A stretch of 64,000 bases of DNA from Spinellus fusiger (GCA_025094145.1 JALLLS010000107.1:39632-103631), one strand, 5' to 3'; positions 11,382 through 23,140 are shown, counted from the first letter of the stretch. The notes: a model not told the origin generated them from the letters alone. Numbers and translations are program-made.

Positions 11382-11455
11382 TCCATCCAATCAGAGACAG
11401 GAGATCAGAAAAAAGGATGTCTTTTCTTGTTGACTGATTGGCTGATCTCTTTTGC
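11382..11455. promoter_or_regulatory. Inverted pair of CCAAT boxes upstream of the polyQ gene
   Basis: CCATCCAATCAGAG near 11382 and its inverted counterpart CTGATTGGCTGATC near 11440 lie 130-200 bp upstream of the ATG at 11588. CCAAT/ATTGG boxes bind the HAP complex in fungi. The assignment to this gene is by position only. Confidence 0.35.
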
Positions 11456-11587
11456 TGGGTGTAGTACCCATCAATGCATTCTAGGCATGGTAAGCAAAAC
11501 TAGCATTTAAATCACCGACTGCACTTCATTTGCTAAGCTATTCTTATTCACCTTTTGTCTGCTTTTCATTCCTCCTTTCTCTTTTCA

Positions 11588-11864
11588 ATGAATAACAATC
11601 CATTTCGTTCTCCCAGTGGTGCTTATGATTACAACAACACCAATCAAATACCGTATAGTAATAACATAAGTCAGACCCAGTATAATACTGTGTCTGCTTC
11701 ATCTACTGGACCAATGTGGCAAGGTTCTTCTGTCTCTCTGCAACAGCAACTTCTGCAACAGCAACAGCAACAGCAACAACTTCAGCAGCAAGCTCATTTA
11801 CAGCAGACACAACAGCAACTCCAGAGACTTCAACAGCAGCAACAGCAGCAACAGCAACTTCTGC

Positions 11865-11948
<84 letters not shown>

Positions 11949-12484
11949 TACCGCAACAACCCACTGGCTATGGTGGATCCTATACAAACACTCATGAAAA
12001 CTACTCTGGCAATATAACAGCAACCACATACCCTCCTCTCTCTTCTTTCTCCAGTATTACTGCTCATCCTACTGCTAATACAAATGGAAATTTCAACATG
12101 CAGCCCACACTTCAACAGCCGATGTATTCTTCTCAGTACTCACAGGGGGGAAATGGTGCCAATAGTCAGTATTCTCTTTCTTCCTATACACAGTATCCAT
12201 ACTCTACTCAAACCGCCACCCTATACCAACAGCAGCCACAGCAGCCACAGCAGCAGCCTCTCTACTATGGACAGCAGCAGTCTTCCTTCCAAAACACTCC
12301 TCATGCTCTTCTCCCAGCCAATTTTGGGGAGTCCATTCCTCCTCAACCAAAACATCCTCCTATAGATGCTAGTACGCTTCTCTCTGGTACTACTGTACGC
12401 AAGGTGCCCTGTCCCGTCTGTGGCAAGACACTGGAGGGTGATGATAGAGCCATCAATCATCATGTGAATGAACACTACAACTAG
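11588..12484 (+). CDS. Gln-rich low-complexity protein with C-terminal CxxC...H...H zinc finger
   Basis: Single-exon ORF of 298 residues from the first ATG (MNNNPFRSPSGAYDY); an upstream TTG in the same frame is not a normal eukaryotic start. Residues about 52-125 are nearly all Gln, including a pure run of 28 CAA codons. The middle is rich in Ser, Thr, Tyr, Asn and Gln, prion-like in composition. The last 26 residues hold CPVCGKTLEGDDRAINHHVN followed by EH, a CxxC-x12/13-H-x4-H pattern resembling ubiquitin-binding (UBZ-like) or C2H2 fingers. The finger is separated from the tract by a PPQPKHPPIDAS linker. Likely a nuclear or RNP-associated adaptor; the precise role is unknown. The stop is TAG, with an inverted CCAAT pair upstream. 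Confidence 0.75.
11864..11947 (+). repeat. Uninterrupted (CAA)28 trinucleotide tract within the polyQ gene
   Basis: 84 bp of pure CAA codons, in frame, followed by TTA. Flanking Gln codons mix CAG and CAA, so the pure run looks like a recent expansion and is probably length-variable between strains. Confidence 0.95.
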
Positions 12485-12671
12485 AGTGTGTAGGCAGCAT
12501 GGATACCTCTTTCTACCACTTGAACCACTGGATAGAATGCCCCTTTGTTCTTATAGTCTGACATTGTCTGAGGGTGGTAATACCAGCAACAATAATAATA
12601 CCCAAACCATCAGACAGAGAGAGAAAAAGAAAAAGAAAAACAGCTCCTTCCTTTGTCAATAAACTCATATT

Positions 12672-13276
12672 TTAATGGCATTGAATAGAACGATCAGAAG
12701 TAAGCCAAGGTGTGCCAAATAAGAAATGGCCCACTCCTGCTCCAATAACAATTGTCAGCATAAGATACCCATTGAAGGTCATAAACACCAGCATAAGCCA
12801 GAAACTAATGGCAGTTAAACATGCATACAAAAGAGAGCGCATCACAGCATTGGATCTACACCCAAGAAATACATATCAACAGAGATTTATAGTTATTTTC
12901 TATAGACTAAAAGATAGATTCTAGGCTATAGTTACCTTGGAAATGGCCTGTCTCTTCCCAATAGTGAATTGTACTCTCTTGTCTGTTCTTCATGATCATT
13001 CTCCAGTGCTTTTTTATAGCACTTATCAAGGACAACAGATTGCGCACGTAAATACTCATAGGCAACAGCAATGATGGTAATGGCAATGCAGGACAGTATC
13101 ATCTGCATGACAGAATGGATATGCCACCACTCAAATACAACGCATACATCTTGTATTTGCCAATTAAAGATCATCTAAACAGTCCGATAGTATCCATCGC
13201 AGGTAAGATAAAGAAGTTTTGGGTTCCTACTTGCATTCATTTGGCATGTAGAGGGCATTTCGTGGTGATGGTCCAT
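12672..13276 (-). CDS. Ctr-family copper transporter
   Basis: Three exons on the minus strand: 13276-13235, 13174-12936, 12855-12672, giving 154 residues. The N-terminus has the His/Met copper-catching motif MDHHHEMP and leads into CQMNMIFNWQIQDVCVVF, the Ctr signature at the first membrane segment. Exon 2 has WWHIHSVMQMILSCIAI (TM1) and YEYLRAQ. Exon 3 has the TM2 Mets in MLVFM and a Gly-rich TM3 (IGAGVGHFLFG), matching the M-x3-M and G-x3-G motifs of Ctr trimers. Known role of the family: high-affinity Cu(I) import at plasma membrane or vacuole. Intron 1 begins GC (GCAAGT); only this donor keeps the frame and the CxMNM motif. Intron 2 is a GT-AG intron of 80 bp. Confidence 0.9.
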
Positions 13277-13640
13277 GGTAGTATGGAGTGTATTTTGTGT
13301 ATTTTGCATGGATGAAGGAACAAAAAGAGAATAATCATGGGAAAAAAGAGGGTGGGTAAGTGTGTCTTTATAGGGAAAGAATGAGTTATTTTTGCTTTCT
13401 TTACAGCAAGTCCTTTTTGAATAGTTAATGTTGGTAGAGGGGGGTGGGGGTAGTGTCTATGGTTGACAGGTCACACGACACTAGAACATAACATAACACA
13501 ACAGACACCATGTCAAAGTACAACTAGTCTTAAAGTAAAGAGTCTATTCAATGAAAAGATGAAGATAAAAAGATGTCTACTGATAATAGGGTGACCATAA
13601 AGGCTATTGACTCATCCACCGGGGCTTTTCTTTATCTCTT
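13277..13640. other. Intergenic, upstream region of the copper transporter
   Basis: Contains a G-rich run near 13438-13452 (AGAGGGGGGTGGGGGTAG) on the plus strand. No coding frame is seen. It probably includes the transporter promoter, but I cannot identify a copper-response element. Confidence 0.4.
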
Positions 13641-13647
13641 CACCTAT

Positions 13648-13752
13648 TCTACAAGCAGTGTCTACAAGCAGTGTCTACAAGCAATACACCACTAGGAATA
13701 CACCCCTAGGAATATACCCCTAGGAATACACCCCTAGGAATACACCTCTAGG
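13648..13752 (+). repeat. Two adjoining minisatellites
   Basis: Three copies of the 13-bp unit TCTACAAGCAGTG, the last degenerate, run directly into five copies of a 14-bp unit close to ACACCCCTAGGAAT, each with an internal CCTAGG-type palindrome in most copies. Confidence 0.85.
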
Positions 13753-13830
13753 ACTGGATGTCCATGTCTACCAGGAAACAGAATGAGCCCATTCATAGCC
13801 TATGAACAATGGTAATGATGATTTAAAAAA

Positions 13831-13865
13831 TAAAATAAAATAAAATAAAATAAAATAAAATAAAA
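13831..13865 (+). repeat. (TAAAA)n microsatellite
   Basis: Seven pentanucleotide units of TAAAA, about 35 bp beyond the stop codon of the ceramidase gene. Confidence 0.9.
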
Positions 13866-13899
13866 TGATAATAATTATAATTATAATACAAGTCATAAT

Positions 13900-16887
13900 T
13901 TACACAATGATAAATTCACTGGAATATCCACGATGAGGCAAAATGTCCCTACAGTGTATTTGTAGTCTTAGCTTAGATACCACAGCAGAACTTACTTTTC
14001 AAAAGGAACTCGGTGATGGCCAAAATATCCTATACGATAAGTACCCACTAATAAGAATAGAGTCAGTTCTATTGGTCTGTTTTCTAATACTATTTTCATA
14101 GTAAACTACCTGGTGTTGTCTCATCAATGTCCCACCTTATCACAGCCTCAGAATGTCCAAGGATAGGCATTGTAGAGTGCCAAAGAAATCTATCCATGCA
14201 AGTCAATCTCCATTTGATAAATCAGAGAAATAGAAGACCTTACCTTGTGTCGTAGTCATTGTCTGTTCTTATGACCTTCCAATCACCTGACTTCTGTTTT
14301 TCTTCTACTGTCAAGTAAGTTCCTTCTAGCATACCGTCATTCCGGGGATTGCCTGCTACAAAAGTAGCCTCTACTATGAGTCCAGATTGACGCTCATAAG
14401 TAGAATTCACATCCCGCCGTATGTCTCCAAAATGGTGGAACAAGGCAGGTCGGTCAGGGCCATACCCTGCAGACAAGTCAGGTGATTGTCGGACATAATT
14501 CGGAAGTATTTCGGTGTTTGAAATAGGATTTCCAGTTGCCATAGCAGTAACAAGTTCATCGAATACTTTAATATAAGCTGATAAAGTGTGTGGACCATAA
14601 GGAGTCTATAGGATATGAGCCAAGTTAGAGAAAAAACAAAATCCATAGTATCCCATCTCATCCTGTATTATTTACAGAGGCTCCTTCATAGCGTTGCATT
14701 TGATACTCTTCAAAAGTAGCACAGTAGGACTAAAATATGTAAATATAAATAAAGGCATCAATAGGCATAAAAAGAGCAAGAAAGTAATACTTACAGCATA
14801 GCCATTGGATGGACCTGTATGAAGAATAATCGTATCTTCATCACCCATGCCTAGCTGGATAATCTTTTGTTTGACCGCCTTTTGTAGTCGTCGTCCACTC
14901 ATTGTAGTGAACTCGGAAGGTACACCCACAATATAGACATTGCCTACACGCAGCAACTGAACATCAAGGATCTTGGGCTGCCAATCAAAAGGATATTTGA
15001 TTTCTCCGGTATTCAGTAAAATGGCCTTGGGTGCTTGGCATTCTCTTTGTCTCTTTGTGGGTCTTTTTACTACGTTCCTCATTATATCCCAGAAGAAAGT
15101 GCCTTGTGTAGTGTTCTTCACTGTGAGTGCTCTTTCTTTTTAGTGTTCATGTGACTCACTTGATAAAATCCATCCATGGCAGGTCCATCGGTTGTTCCTG
15201 CCGCTAATAGAGACAGTATAAAGAATGAAGTTGTGTCATTGTACAGTGCACTACATTATAACATACTCTACACTAATATACTATACTTTACACTACACTA
15301 CACTACACTCTACTACACTAGGAAAAAGAGAGACTCCCTTTTTTCCCCTAGTAACCACTATACTATAAAACAACAAATAGAGCTTTGTCTTACCAAATCC
15401 GTAGCCCTACAATGGTAAATTAATAAATAATCATAATAAAATCATCAGAATGAGTTCATGTCCAGCCCTTAATGTCATTTCTAGCCCCCTTCCTCGTCTG
15501 CTATTTCTAACTTCTTAGTTTATGCACCCATAGAAATAAAATGCATTACCATGGCTGGGTCACATAAGTTCATTTCGACGCCATCATGCAAAATGACCTC
15601 TCTCGTGATATCCCAGTACTTTTGTCGATAATCGATGGCGCCTCTAATGGGAAGACCCTTGCTAGCGAGCAATGTCAGTGCTTTGTCTGCTTGATTCTGT
15701 CCAATGATTCGATTGGATTCAAAATGACTTTTCTGCCAACCAGGGCCTCTGTACCAAGAATAGTAGTATGAATGACAATGAAAATCATGGCAATTGTAAT
15801 AATGAAAATAGACTACCATCCCTCTATTACTATTTACTATTGTTACTACTGCATCCTCTCTTACCTGCCCACACATTTGGATCCTTGTGAACATTTTGAA
15901 CTACGAGACCCATCACATGGAATATCTGTATCTGAACAAAAAGCACCCATTGTATTGGGACTCACATCTCCTGCATTGACTTGAGGAAACGCAGCAACAA
16001 AGGGTCCTTTGCCCGTCACTTTATCTGGATTCATTTTCTTTTCTATAGCATAAGAGGCAAACCCCTTATTGTCTCCATTAATAAGTCGATTGGTACCATT
16101 GATAGACACTCCATGAACAGGAAACCTAGTAAATCAGTGATGATATATGAATATCTTGGGTGACTTACCAGCTGATGAGTCCAAGGGGTTCCTTCTTTCC
16201 TTGAAATCCAATCATCCTCATTTCCTTGTCTACATCATACTGGTACTCTTCTCTTTCTTTTTCTGGGTTAAGCAGATAGGCCTTTTGGGATCGATTGATG
16301 TTTGTATCCAGTAATTGTCCGAGGTAATAAGTGAGGCTACCTTTTTGGAGATTGTTGTGGGCTTGTTCGATGGCATGCACAATACCAGTGACCATGGGAC
16401 CTACTGTTTCTTCAATCCAACCATACACCGAGATTTCATAAAGAGCTATATAAAAAATAAATAACATGAGTATTTAGTTTTTATTGTTTATAGACTCACT
16501 GTACTGAAGATAGCCACCCATTCCACTGTGAGAATGTGTACTAGCAAGCATGACATTATGCTCAGTGTACATTGTTTTTCCGTGGATCTCTTGAAGAGAT
16601 TCTACTACTCTCTGCTTAACAATGTCACCCATGGATTGGGTGTCGGTATTTACAAAGACAACTCGACTGCCAGAATCTGGGTCTATGACAATATAGGCGC
16701 GTGCATAGAGACGTTGGAGTAATCCTTCTCCCGTCTGGCCTTTTTTTGCATAGCCCATCATCATAATTTGAACAATGGGTCCTGTAATATCCCCCATGCC
16801 TGTGCCTATCCAATAGTCATCTTGTGAAGATTCTGCTGCTATTGAATAAAAGAATAAGAAAATAAAACAAAATGAAATGATCTTCAT
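13900..16887 (-). CDS. Neutral ceramidase (secreted/lumenal), 12 exons
   Basis: Exons on the minus strand: 16887-16500, 16445-16169, 16125-15865, 15748-15550, 15406-15394, 15203-15160, 15115-14795, 14729-14676, 14605-14244, 14189-14110, 14047-13996, 13948-13900. They join in frame to 699 residues, a usual length for neutral ceramidases. Start: the ATG at 16887 opens a signal peptide (MKIISFCFIFLFFYSIAA); an in-frame ATG at 16923 is possible. Signatures: GTGMGDITGP near the N-terminus, the metal-site region ASTHSHSGMGGY, the catalytic-serine block NAGDVSPNTMGAFC, GYGFAAGTTDGPAM, VPSEFTTMSGRR and YEGASTPYGPHTL, then an Ig-like C-terminal part with LGHSEAVIRWDI. Known reaction: hydrolysis of ceramide to sphingosine and fatty acid. 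All introns are GT-AG. One exon is 13 nt (15406-15394), needed to restore the GYGFAAGTTDG motif. Confidence 0.93.
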
Positions 16888-16929
16888 CAGTGAATAAGAA
16901 ATTATAAAATGAAATGTAGGCATATTTAT

Positions 16930-18600
16930 ATCAGTGCTCCTAGATATAGATACACAGACAAGAGACTCACATGTCCATAAATACATATATAGATAAGCAC
17001 CTATACCTATGTTTACGATTCATAGATTTGCATAGTTGCTAAATCGTACAGCTACTCCAGTGCATAGATACATAGGTAATCGAATATTATACTATTAATA
17101 TAGATTGATATAATACAATACAAGTGTCTGTTTGAGTTTTATTTTTATTTCATTTTCTTTTTGCCTCTTTCTGATGCTATTACAATATGCATTGACTAAT
17201 ATAGATCATACAGTCCACATCAAAAACACCAAGACAACAAAGAGATAGATCTGCTATCAAAGTTACTTTCACTACCCTCTTCTCTTATCTTTCTCTCCAA
17301 GAAACTCAAGAAGATTGCATAGAGCATTGCTTTAAGATAGATAGAAAGAATGAAGTGAATAGAGTGAAAAGTCTAAAAGATAGTGTATGAAGCCATTGGA
17401 AACAATGTATGTTAGACAATGTGGAAAGACTTTCTATAAATAAAATAAAATAAAAACATCAACTATATACTTTTATTGCCTAAACTGAGCTCTATGAAAA
17501 AATGTATGCCTTATAAACTAATGTATGCGTGTGTTCTCAAGTGGCATATTTAAAAAATTCAACAGAGAGAAAGAAAAGAGTTTTATTATCAGAAATGACA
17601 TATACTATGTAAACCCACCACAAGTGTGGTGTGTATAATCTTTCTATTGTCAACAGAGACGAGATCAAGTCCAAACATCGTGCCAAGTAGTTGAGACGAT
17701 AGCTATACTAAATAATATTCTCTGATTTACAGCAAAGTGTTGGACGTTTAACATGGTTCGTGGATTTCTTTCTCTGTAGACACTAGCTAAGATTATAGCC
17801 CAAGTGGGTGAGTTTCCATAATTGTGGGCAATAGTTATCTTTCAAGACATTAATGTAAGGTTTAAATTTTAAATTATTTTCCCTATTTCATTATCTTTCG
17901 GATATTATTATATATTATTTACTTGTTGGGCCTTATAACGGCATGAATGTAAAGAGAAGGAAATAAACCTTTTACTCATTTTGAATCCCAAGCTTCTATT
18001 GTGCCTAAAGAAACAGTAGATAATAATATTTATTTTCATTATACCATTGTTATGTTTATAAAATATATTATTATTATTTTACTTTATCTAACAATATAAG
18101 TCTAAAGAATTTCCCCCCTAAAAGACATAGAGAAGTACCATCCCCAAAACTCACTTTGATTTTATGCATGAGTTAATATAAGATATTACCAACATGGCCA
18201 AGATATCTCACACATTTAAAGTGTACTACCCCTCTGTGAACAGGCTATTAAATCATCAGTAAGCAAAAGACTATGTTGAATGTCCTGATATAGCTGTTTT
18301 TAAATAATTAAGTAAAATTTGAGGGTAGGAACTCTGAAGAAATGACAAAGATATAAGGTAATATCTATTGGCTTGTGATAGAGCTTATTAAAACTACAGC
18401 AGTCTATGTTTTCATAATCTTAATGAATGATATTATTACACACCTAAAAAAATTGGGATATAAAAGTAAATACACGGACAATAAAATATCACTCTTTTTA
18501 TGATTGGCTAATGTGTTTTAAAAAGGTATTTTCATAAAGTATTAGTACATTTTTGGGGAGATAAAATATAGTGTAGAAATATATTATGGTTTAAAAAGAC
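16930..18600. other. Intergenic, upstream of ceramidase, no gene seen
   Basis: AT-rich with A/T homopolymers and a small hairpin at about 17614 (CACCACAAGTGTGGTG). The first few hundred bases before 16887 presumably hold the ceramidase promoter. No convincing coding frame or transposon motif on either strand. Confidence 0.45.
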
Positions 18601-19030
18601 TTACGTGTATCTTAGTTTAGTGCAACAATAACTACACCGGATTATTTTTTGATTTTTTAGTGGGTCAGATACTATTAGCCATATGTTTGTTTGATTGTTG
18701 TTGATAAGACTCGAAGGCTTCATTTTATGAAATAGAAGTAAATTGTTGTTATTTTGGTTTTTCACAGCAGGAATACCTTCATTTGAATAATAGTTATTCA
18801 ATAATGGGGTGACTCTGTCTCTCTCCTCGATGTATCTTGCGATTTATGGAACCAGGGAAGATAGTATTTGGCAGGTATATTGACATAATTGTCTTGATCA
18901 ATTGATTCCTTCAAGAGTACAAGAGGTCCTACACCCCTGCGCCAAAAACAACCCCAAATCATGACTAAACCTTTGCCGTACTTGTATGTTTGTTGTGTAT
19001 GAAGCTTCTCATTTATTGCATAGGACTGTA
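18601..19030 (-). pseudogene. Tc1/mariner transposase remnant
   Basis: Minus strand reads KYGKGLVMIWGCFWRRGVGP, then LVLLKESIDQDNYVNILAKYY, the conserved GG-V-W-GCF ... G-L...YI-IL block between the first two catalytic Asp residues of Tc1 transposases. The frame breaks soon after, and a 66-codon open segment downstream (18801-18601) has no recognisable motif. No terminal repeats found. Confidence 0.6.
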
Positions 19031-19560
19031 TACCTCACCAAAATGAGAATATTTTTTATTCTTTGGTCTTGTTATTATTTTGTTATTTCTCACAGAAACT
19101 ATTCACTTGATACTTAAGTACTCGTCAAGATGAACATAACTGAGCAAGATAATATGCTATTATTGACAAAGAGGAACAATAGAAGAATGTTGTAGACACT
19201 ACCAAAGGCTATTTTTGAGATAAAAAAGATAAGCAGTGTCTTCATCTGGGCTTGAGCTCATTACAATCCACAAGACATAGTACTGACTCTTCTTCTAATA
19301 GATGATATATGACTTATTATTCTCAAGACAAGTATTAAGTACAAGGTAAGCATACTATCTCTCTTGATTGAACCATTACTAATACACTCTTTTGTTATTA
19401 GATAACTTAATATTCTTCTCAAGTCAGTCCCAGGTGGTTTTCTTTTTATACTGTCTAAGGTGTCTAAGGTGTATTTCTAAGGATAAGAATTTTAGGATGT
19501 ATATTCTATTTCAATAAGAAATACGCCTAGAATAGCAGCAACTATAGTAATTGTACATTA
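19031..19560. other. Intergenic, no gene seen
   Basis: AT-rich. TGTCTAAGG is repeated in tandem near 19455. No coding frame recognised. Confidence 0.4.
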
Positions 19561-19564
19561 TTAG

Positions 19565-19750
19565 CTATATTATTATAACAATCAATATTATTCATAAACA
19601 ATATATCTGATTGATAATACAATTTAATATTGAGGTAATCTATAAAAGGAAATAAACATTTGGATATCCATAAACCTTTTGTATGTTTGAGCAACGGAGT
19701 TCGTTCTTAAGACATGCAGGACCTCGGGGAAAGGCTAGCTGCTCTTGTAT
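19565..19750 (+). repeat. Degenerate dispersed repeat, LTR-like
   Basis: 19565-19659 matches 63881-63972 (shared blocks CATAAACAATATAT, GATAATACAATTT and a TATAAAA-containing segment). 19711-19750 matches 3351-3390. The TATAAAAGG at about 19640 and the order of blocks would suit an LTR, but no boundaries or duplications could be fixed. Confidence 0.45.
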
Positions 19751-19759
19751 CTACGGGAG

Positions 19760-20839
19760 TTGGGTTAGCTCTTGTGTGGTGTGTTGGGGGAACTCGGCTC
19801 TTATGGCTGTGGGAACTATGATTGTAGTAATCTGGAGGGGACACTGGAAATAGGTTTGTAGAGACACGAGAGAACAGATAACAGTAATCTTCCTACCGAC
19901 GGACCAACGAAAGGGACAAACAAAGAGAGCAAAACAGGAACAGAGCAAGAACCAACAACTATACTTGACCTTGGGTCTAAACTACCCTACTTTAGGAATC
20001 CAGGTATAAGCTTTGACTTCTCTCTTTTCTATTGAAATGTGAAATTGGCTATTATATATACTACTTTTCTGAAACATTCCATTATTGTAACTACTTTTAG
20101 CAACTTCCTCCTCTCCTACTTCTTCCACAGCCATCCATGCGAATAGGTGGAGAGACGTCACCTATTCTATACTTTGATTTTAAACATTTTTCCATAAAAG
20201 GTCAAAATATGGGATTGACATAAAAAGAAAAATGTGTCACTGATTTGGAGCCAGAAAATCTTTGGGTGTGTAGTAAAAGACAATATAGACTCCGCGAAGG
20301 GCACCCACGGCTTGATAATGTATTGCCCTGAGTTATGCACTCCCTTATGTTGAACCTGGAGCTAATTATCATCTAAAAGATAATAGTTCTAGTAGTTTTA
20401 AACTTTATATAATATAAAAGGAGTATTCTATAGAATGAAGATACTATTAACTTAGTTATCTTGAACTTTGAATTTGTATTCAATTGAGCAGGTTCATGTC
20501 TATTTTTTAAGTATTGGGTAATGTTCATAAGTGATAGCTATCTGAAAACAGTCCTTATGTTGAGATAGGGAATTGCTTTCAAATACTTCACCAAAATCCT
20601 CATTTATAGTAGGGCAAAGAGATGTAGACTGTGATAGATGCCAAGAGTGAACATGGTGACTATTAAACAGCTTGTTAATAAACTACTCTATGACTTTATA
20701 AACACTATTTCATTAATGTATTGAATGTTTTATGTTTAAATATAAGAAAATTATGGAATGATAAAGAATTCAAGTAAAAATATGAAGATAAAAGTAAAAA
20801 TGAAAATATATGCTTGAAAGGTGTCAAGTATTTCATTCA
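19760..20839. other. Intergenic, no gene seen
   Basis: Mixed sequence with several short open frames but none with family motifs, signal sequence or consistent splice sites. Confidence 0.4.
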
Positions 20840-21311
20840 TTTACTTTTTGCTTTCTTGGGGTCGTTTTTCCCTTTGCTATGTACATACACTTATCCCTTT
20901 CACTATTAAAATTATCCTATAACATTTTTCTTAATGCCATCAGACTTCTTAAAGATCAATTGCTTTGAGAAAAATCGACATCCAATTTAATTAGCAGGCA
21001 ACCACTGTCCTAACTCCTCATGAGCTCATATTGCAATTCATTAGACTAGATTACAAAGTACCATTGATTATCAACCTATTATGGTTATGATACTGTGTGT
21101 GTGTGTGTGTCAGATACTACAGATGTCTTTTCTGTCTTACGAATGTATCTATATTTCCCTCTTTTTTCTTTTTTTCTTTTTTCTTTTGTAAAATTGGTTA
21201 TTGTCCCGATATAGAGTCTGGTAGCTGTTTTCTGATGAATTATGTGTAATCTCTTCAATGAACTATTTTCTGCCAAGAACATAATCTTATTAACTCGTCA
21301 ACCTCATACCA
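20840..21311 (+). repeat. 0.47-kb repeat, copy 1 (inverted partner at 30872-31342)
   Basis: Matches the reverse complement of 30872-31342 over nearly its full length with scattered substitutions and a few indels. It includes a TG dinucleotide run (CA on the other copy) near 21095 and long stretches such as GGTCGTTTTTCCCTTTGC. No coding frame and no clear TIR or LTR termini. The two copies bracket about 9.5 kb containing one Kre9-like gene and three mobile-element relics. Confidence 0.85.
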
Positions 21312-21577
21312 AGTATTGGTGCAAAGACTTGTGATACGAGGACAAATAATAGTTACTTCTTTAGGTGTGATCAAATTTATCAACTAATAATATACTATTA
21401 TCATTGATACTGCTATTTCTGCTATTTCTATTATTATTATTTAGAAAGACAAGGTAAATGAGTCAATGTCAATAAAATCAAGGGTATTCAAAACAGGAAA
21501 ATTTCTTCCAGCAGGGATGGACCCTGAAATAAGGATTTTTGATAAAGCTAGAGTAGTTTAAGCGACTGAAATACAAC

Positions 21578-21616
21578 CCTCAAACCATACATACAAAAAT
21601 CAATATAAAAAGTAAT
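21578..21616 (+). promoter_or_regulatory. Promoter of Kre9-like gene A: CCTCAAACCA box and TATA box
   Basis: CCTCAAACCA (21578) followed 26 bp on by TATAAAAAGTA (21604), 82 bp before the ATG. The same pair with almost the same spacing precedes paralogue B (32509 and 32535), so both elements were conserved through the duplication. Confidence 0.6.
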
Positions 21617-21685
21617 TGCTAAGATAGATTTATGTATATGTTAATCGTGTTATTCATCTTTCAATTTTCAACCTTATAAAGTATT

Positions 21686-22320
21686 ATGGTAAAATCAGTT
21701 TTGATCTCTATTTTTGCCTTAATCTCCTTTGCTTCTGCTTCTGCTTCTGCTGCTACTGATACTGATACTTTGGCCATTAAGATGTAAGGCATTCTTTTTA
21801 CTTATTCATCACTCTATCTTATTAAATAATGCAAAAAAAAATAGTACTAGCCCTACAAGTCAAACTGTATGGGAATTTGGAAAGAGCCATACTGTTGAAT
21901 GGTAATTTTTAAACATATACTTGTTGTATATCTAACTTTCATTTTACTGAACATTTAGGCAAATACCAAAGGGTGTAATCATTGATGAAAATGCTTCGTA
22001 AGTCACTGAATATTCATGCTCTGCTTTTATTTATATTTGTATTTAGTACTTATCTAAATATATTACATGTCTATCCTGAAGATCTTGAAAATACAGATGG
22101 TAAAAGAAAAGAAAAGAAAAATCGCTAACTTTGCTTTAATATATCAGTATGGAGCCTTGACAGTGATTTTGACATTAATAAGGGCTTTTTGAAAGTCTTT
22201 ATTCCATTATTTTCTCCTGGAGAATCCAACTACACCATCTCACTCTTGGTAGATGACTACAATAGTGGCACAACAGTTATTGAATCTGAGCAGTTCACAA
22301 TTAAGAACTTACAGGATTAA
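21686..22320 (+). CDS. Small secreted Kre9/Knh1-like protein A (5 exons)
   Basis: Exons 21686-21783, 21845-21901, 21959-21997, 22047-22099, 22148-22320 join in frame to 139 residues. The N-terminus is a signal peptide (MVKSVLISIFALISFASASA). Exon 2 has the hallmark P-x-G/S-x-TVWEFGKSHTVEW, the N-terminal motif of the Ser/Thr-rich GPI-anchored Kre9/Knh1 family. The rest has the short beta-sandwich expected of one such domain and stops at TAA; there is no GPI-anchor tail. All introns are GT-AG and 48-61 bp. Paralogue B at 32612-33224 has the same five-exon structure. Known family role: cell-wall beta-glucan-related secreted proteins. This single-domain form probably acts at the wall or outside the cell; the exact function is not known. 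Confidence 0.8.
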
Positions 22321-22421
22321 AGTCTCTGATAATGAATTGTTGATATATGTTTGTATACATGGGTAGTTGAGCGTATACACGATCGAAGACTCATAGGAGT
22401 CCTTAGTATTTAAATAAATAT

Positions 22422-22453
22422 ACTTATACCTATACCTATACCTATACCTATAC
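22422..22453 (+). repeat. (CTATAC)n microsatellite
   Basis: Five tandem CTATAC-type hexamers about 100 bp downstream of Kre9-like gene A. Confidence 0.9.
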
Positions 22454-22459
22454 ATTTGA

Positions 22460-23140
22460 TAACTAACCTCTACCTTTATTGTATTATAGCACTTTTTTCT
22501 CTCGCATTGAACAAATTTAGAAAATTAAAGGACACTATATAGGCGTATTTGCTGTTTATTTTATGATATTTGGTAGAGCTTATCACTCTAAATATACTTG
22601 GCAATAATTCGATATGGTTTGTGGTATAGTAAATAAAAGAGTTTTTTTAAAACTAAATTTAAACTAGGCTGTAATCTTACCATTTCTAATCTAAATAGTT
22701 ACATATTCCATTAGTCTTTACTCCACTCTTTTTAGACTATATATTTTTCTTCATGTCATAAACATAAATACACATAGCCCACATAGATTCTATAGCATAA
22801 ACTTTAAACTTGAGTAAAATATACGACATTATAATGTTTTTTTTGTATGACAGAATCCAATAAGATACACTTCATTATCACTTTTTAGGTAGTTTACCTG
22901 TATCATGGGTTTCCGTCAGTTAGTCAACCGAGGCTCCAGCGATAACTGGGGAGGAGAAGGATGAGAATGAACTAAAAGGCCTGAACCTTTTATTGGTTCT
23001 AGCTGTATCATTTATATCTTGCTTTCTTTTGTTCTATCTACAAAAGCGCTCTGGACAGGTGCCATTTTCCCTTGGTGACAACAGACTATGTCTTAATTAC
23101 AATATAGCAACGAGATCATGATTCCAAAGTTTTAATGTCT
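22460..23140. other. Intergenic, no gene seen
   Basis: AT-rich to about 22900, then a short less AT-rich stretch (22900-23060) with small open frames and no recognisable motif. Confidence 0.4.

Noticed and set aside
11703..12029. Long poly-Val and poly-Thr open frames overlapping the polyQ gene
   Set aside because: Other-frame readings of the CAA/CAG tract; the Gln frame has the ATG, the zinc finger and balanced composition.
13200..13315. Plus-strand frame opposite the copper transporter start
   Set aside because: Antisense reading of exon 1 and intron 1 of the Ctr gene.
20150..20340. Possible transposase fragment (SLIWSQKIFGCVVKD-like reading)
   Set aside because: Too short and without catalytic or HTH motifs on inspection.
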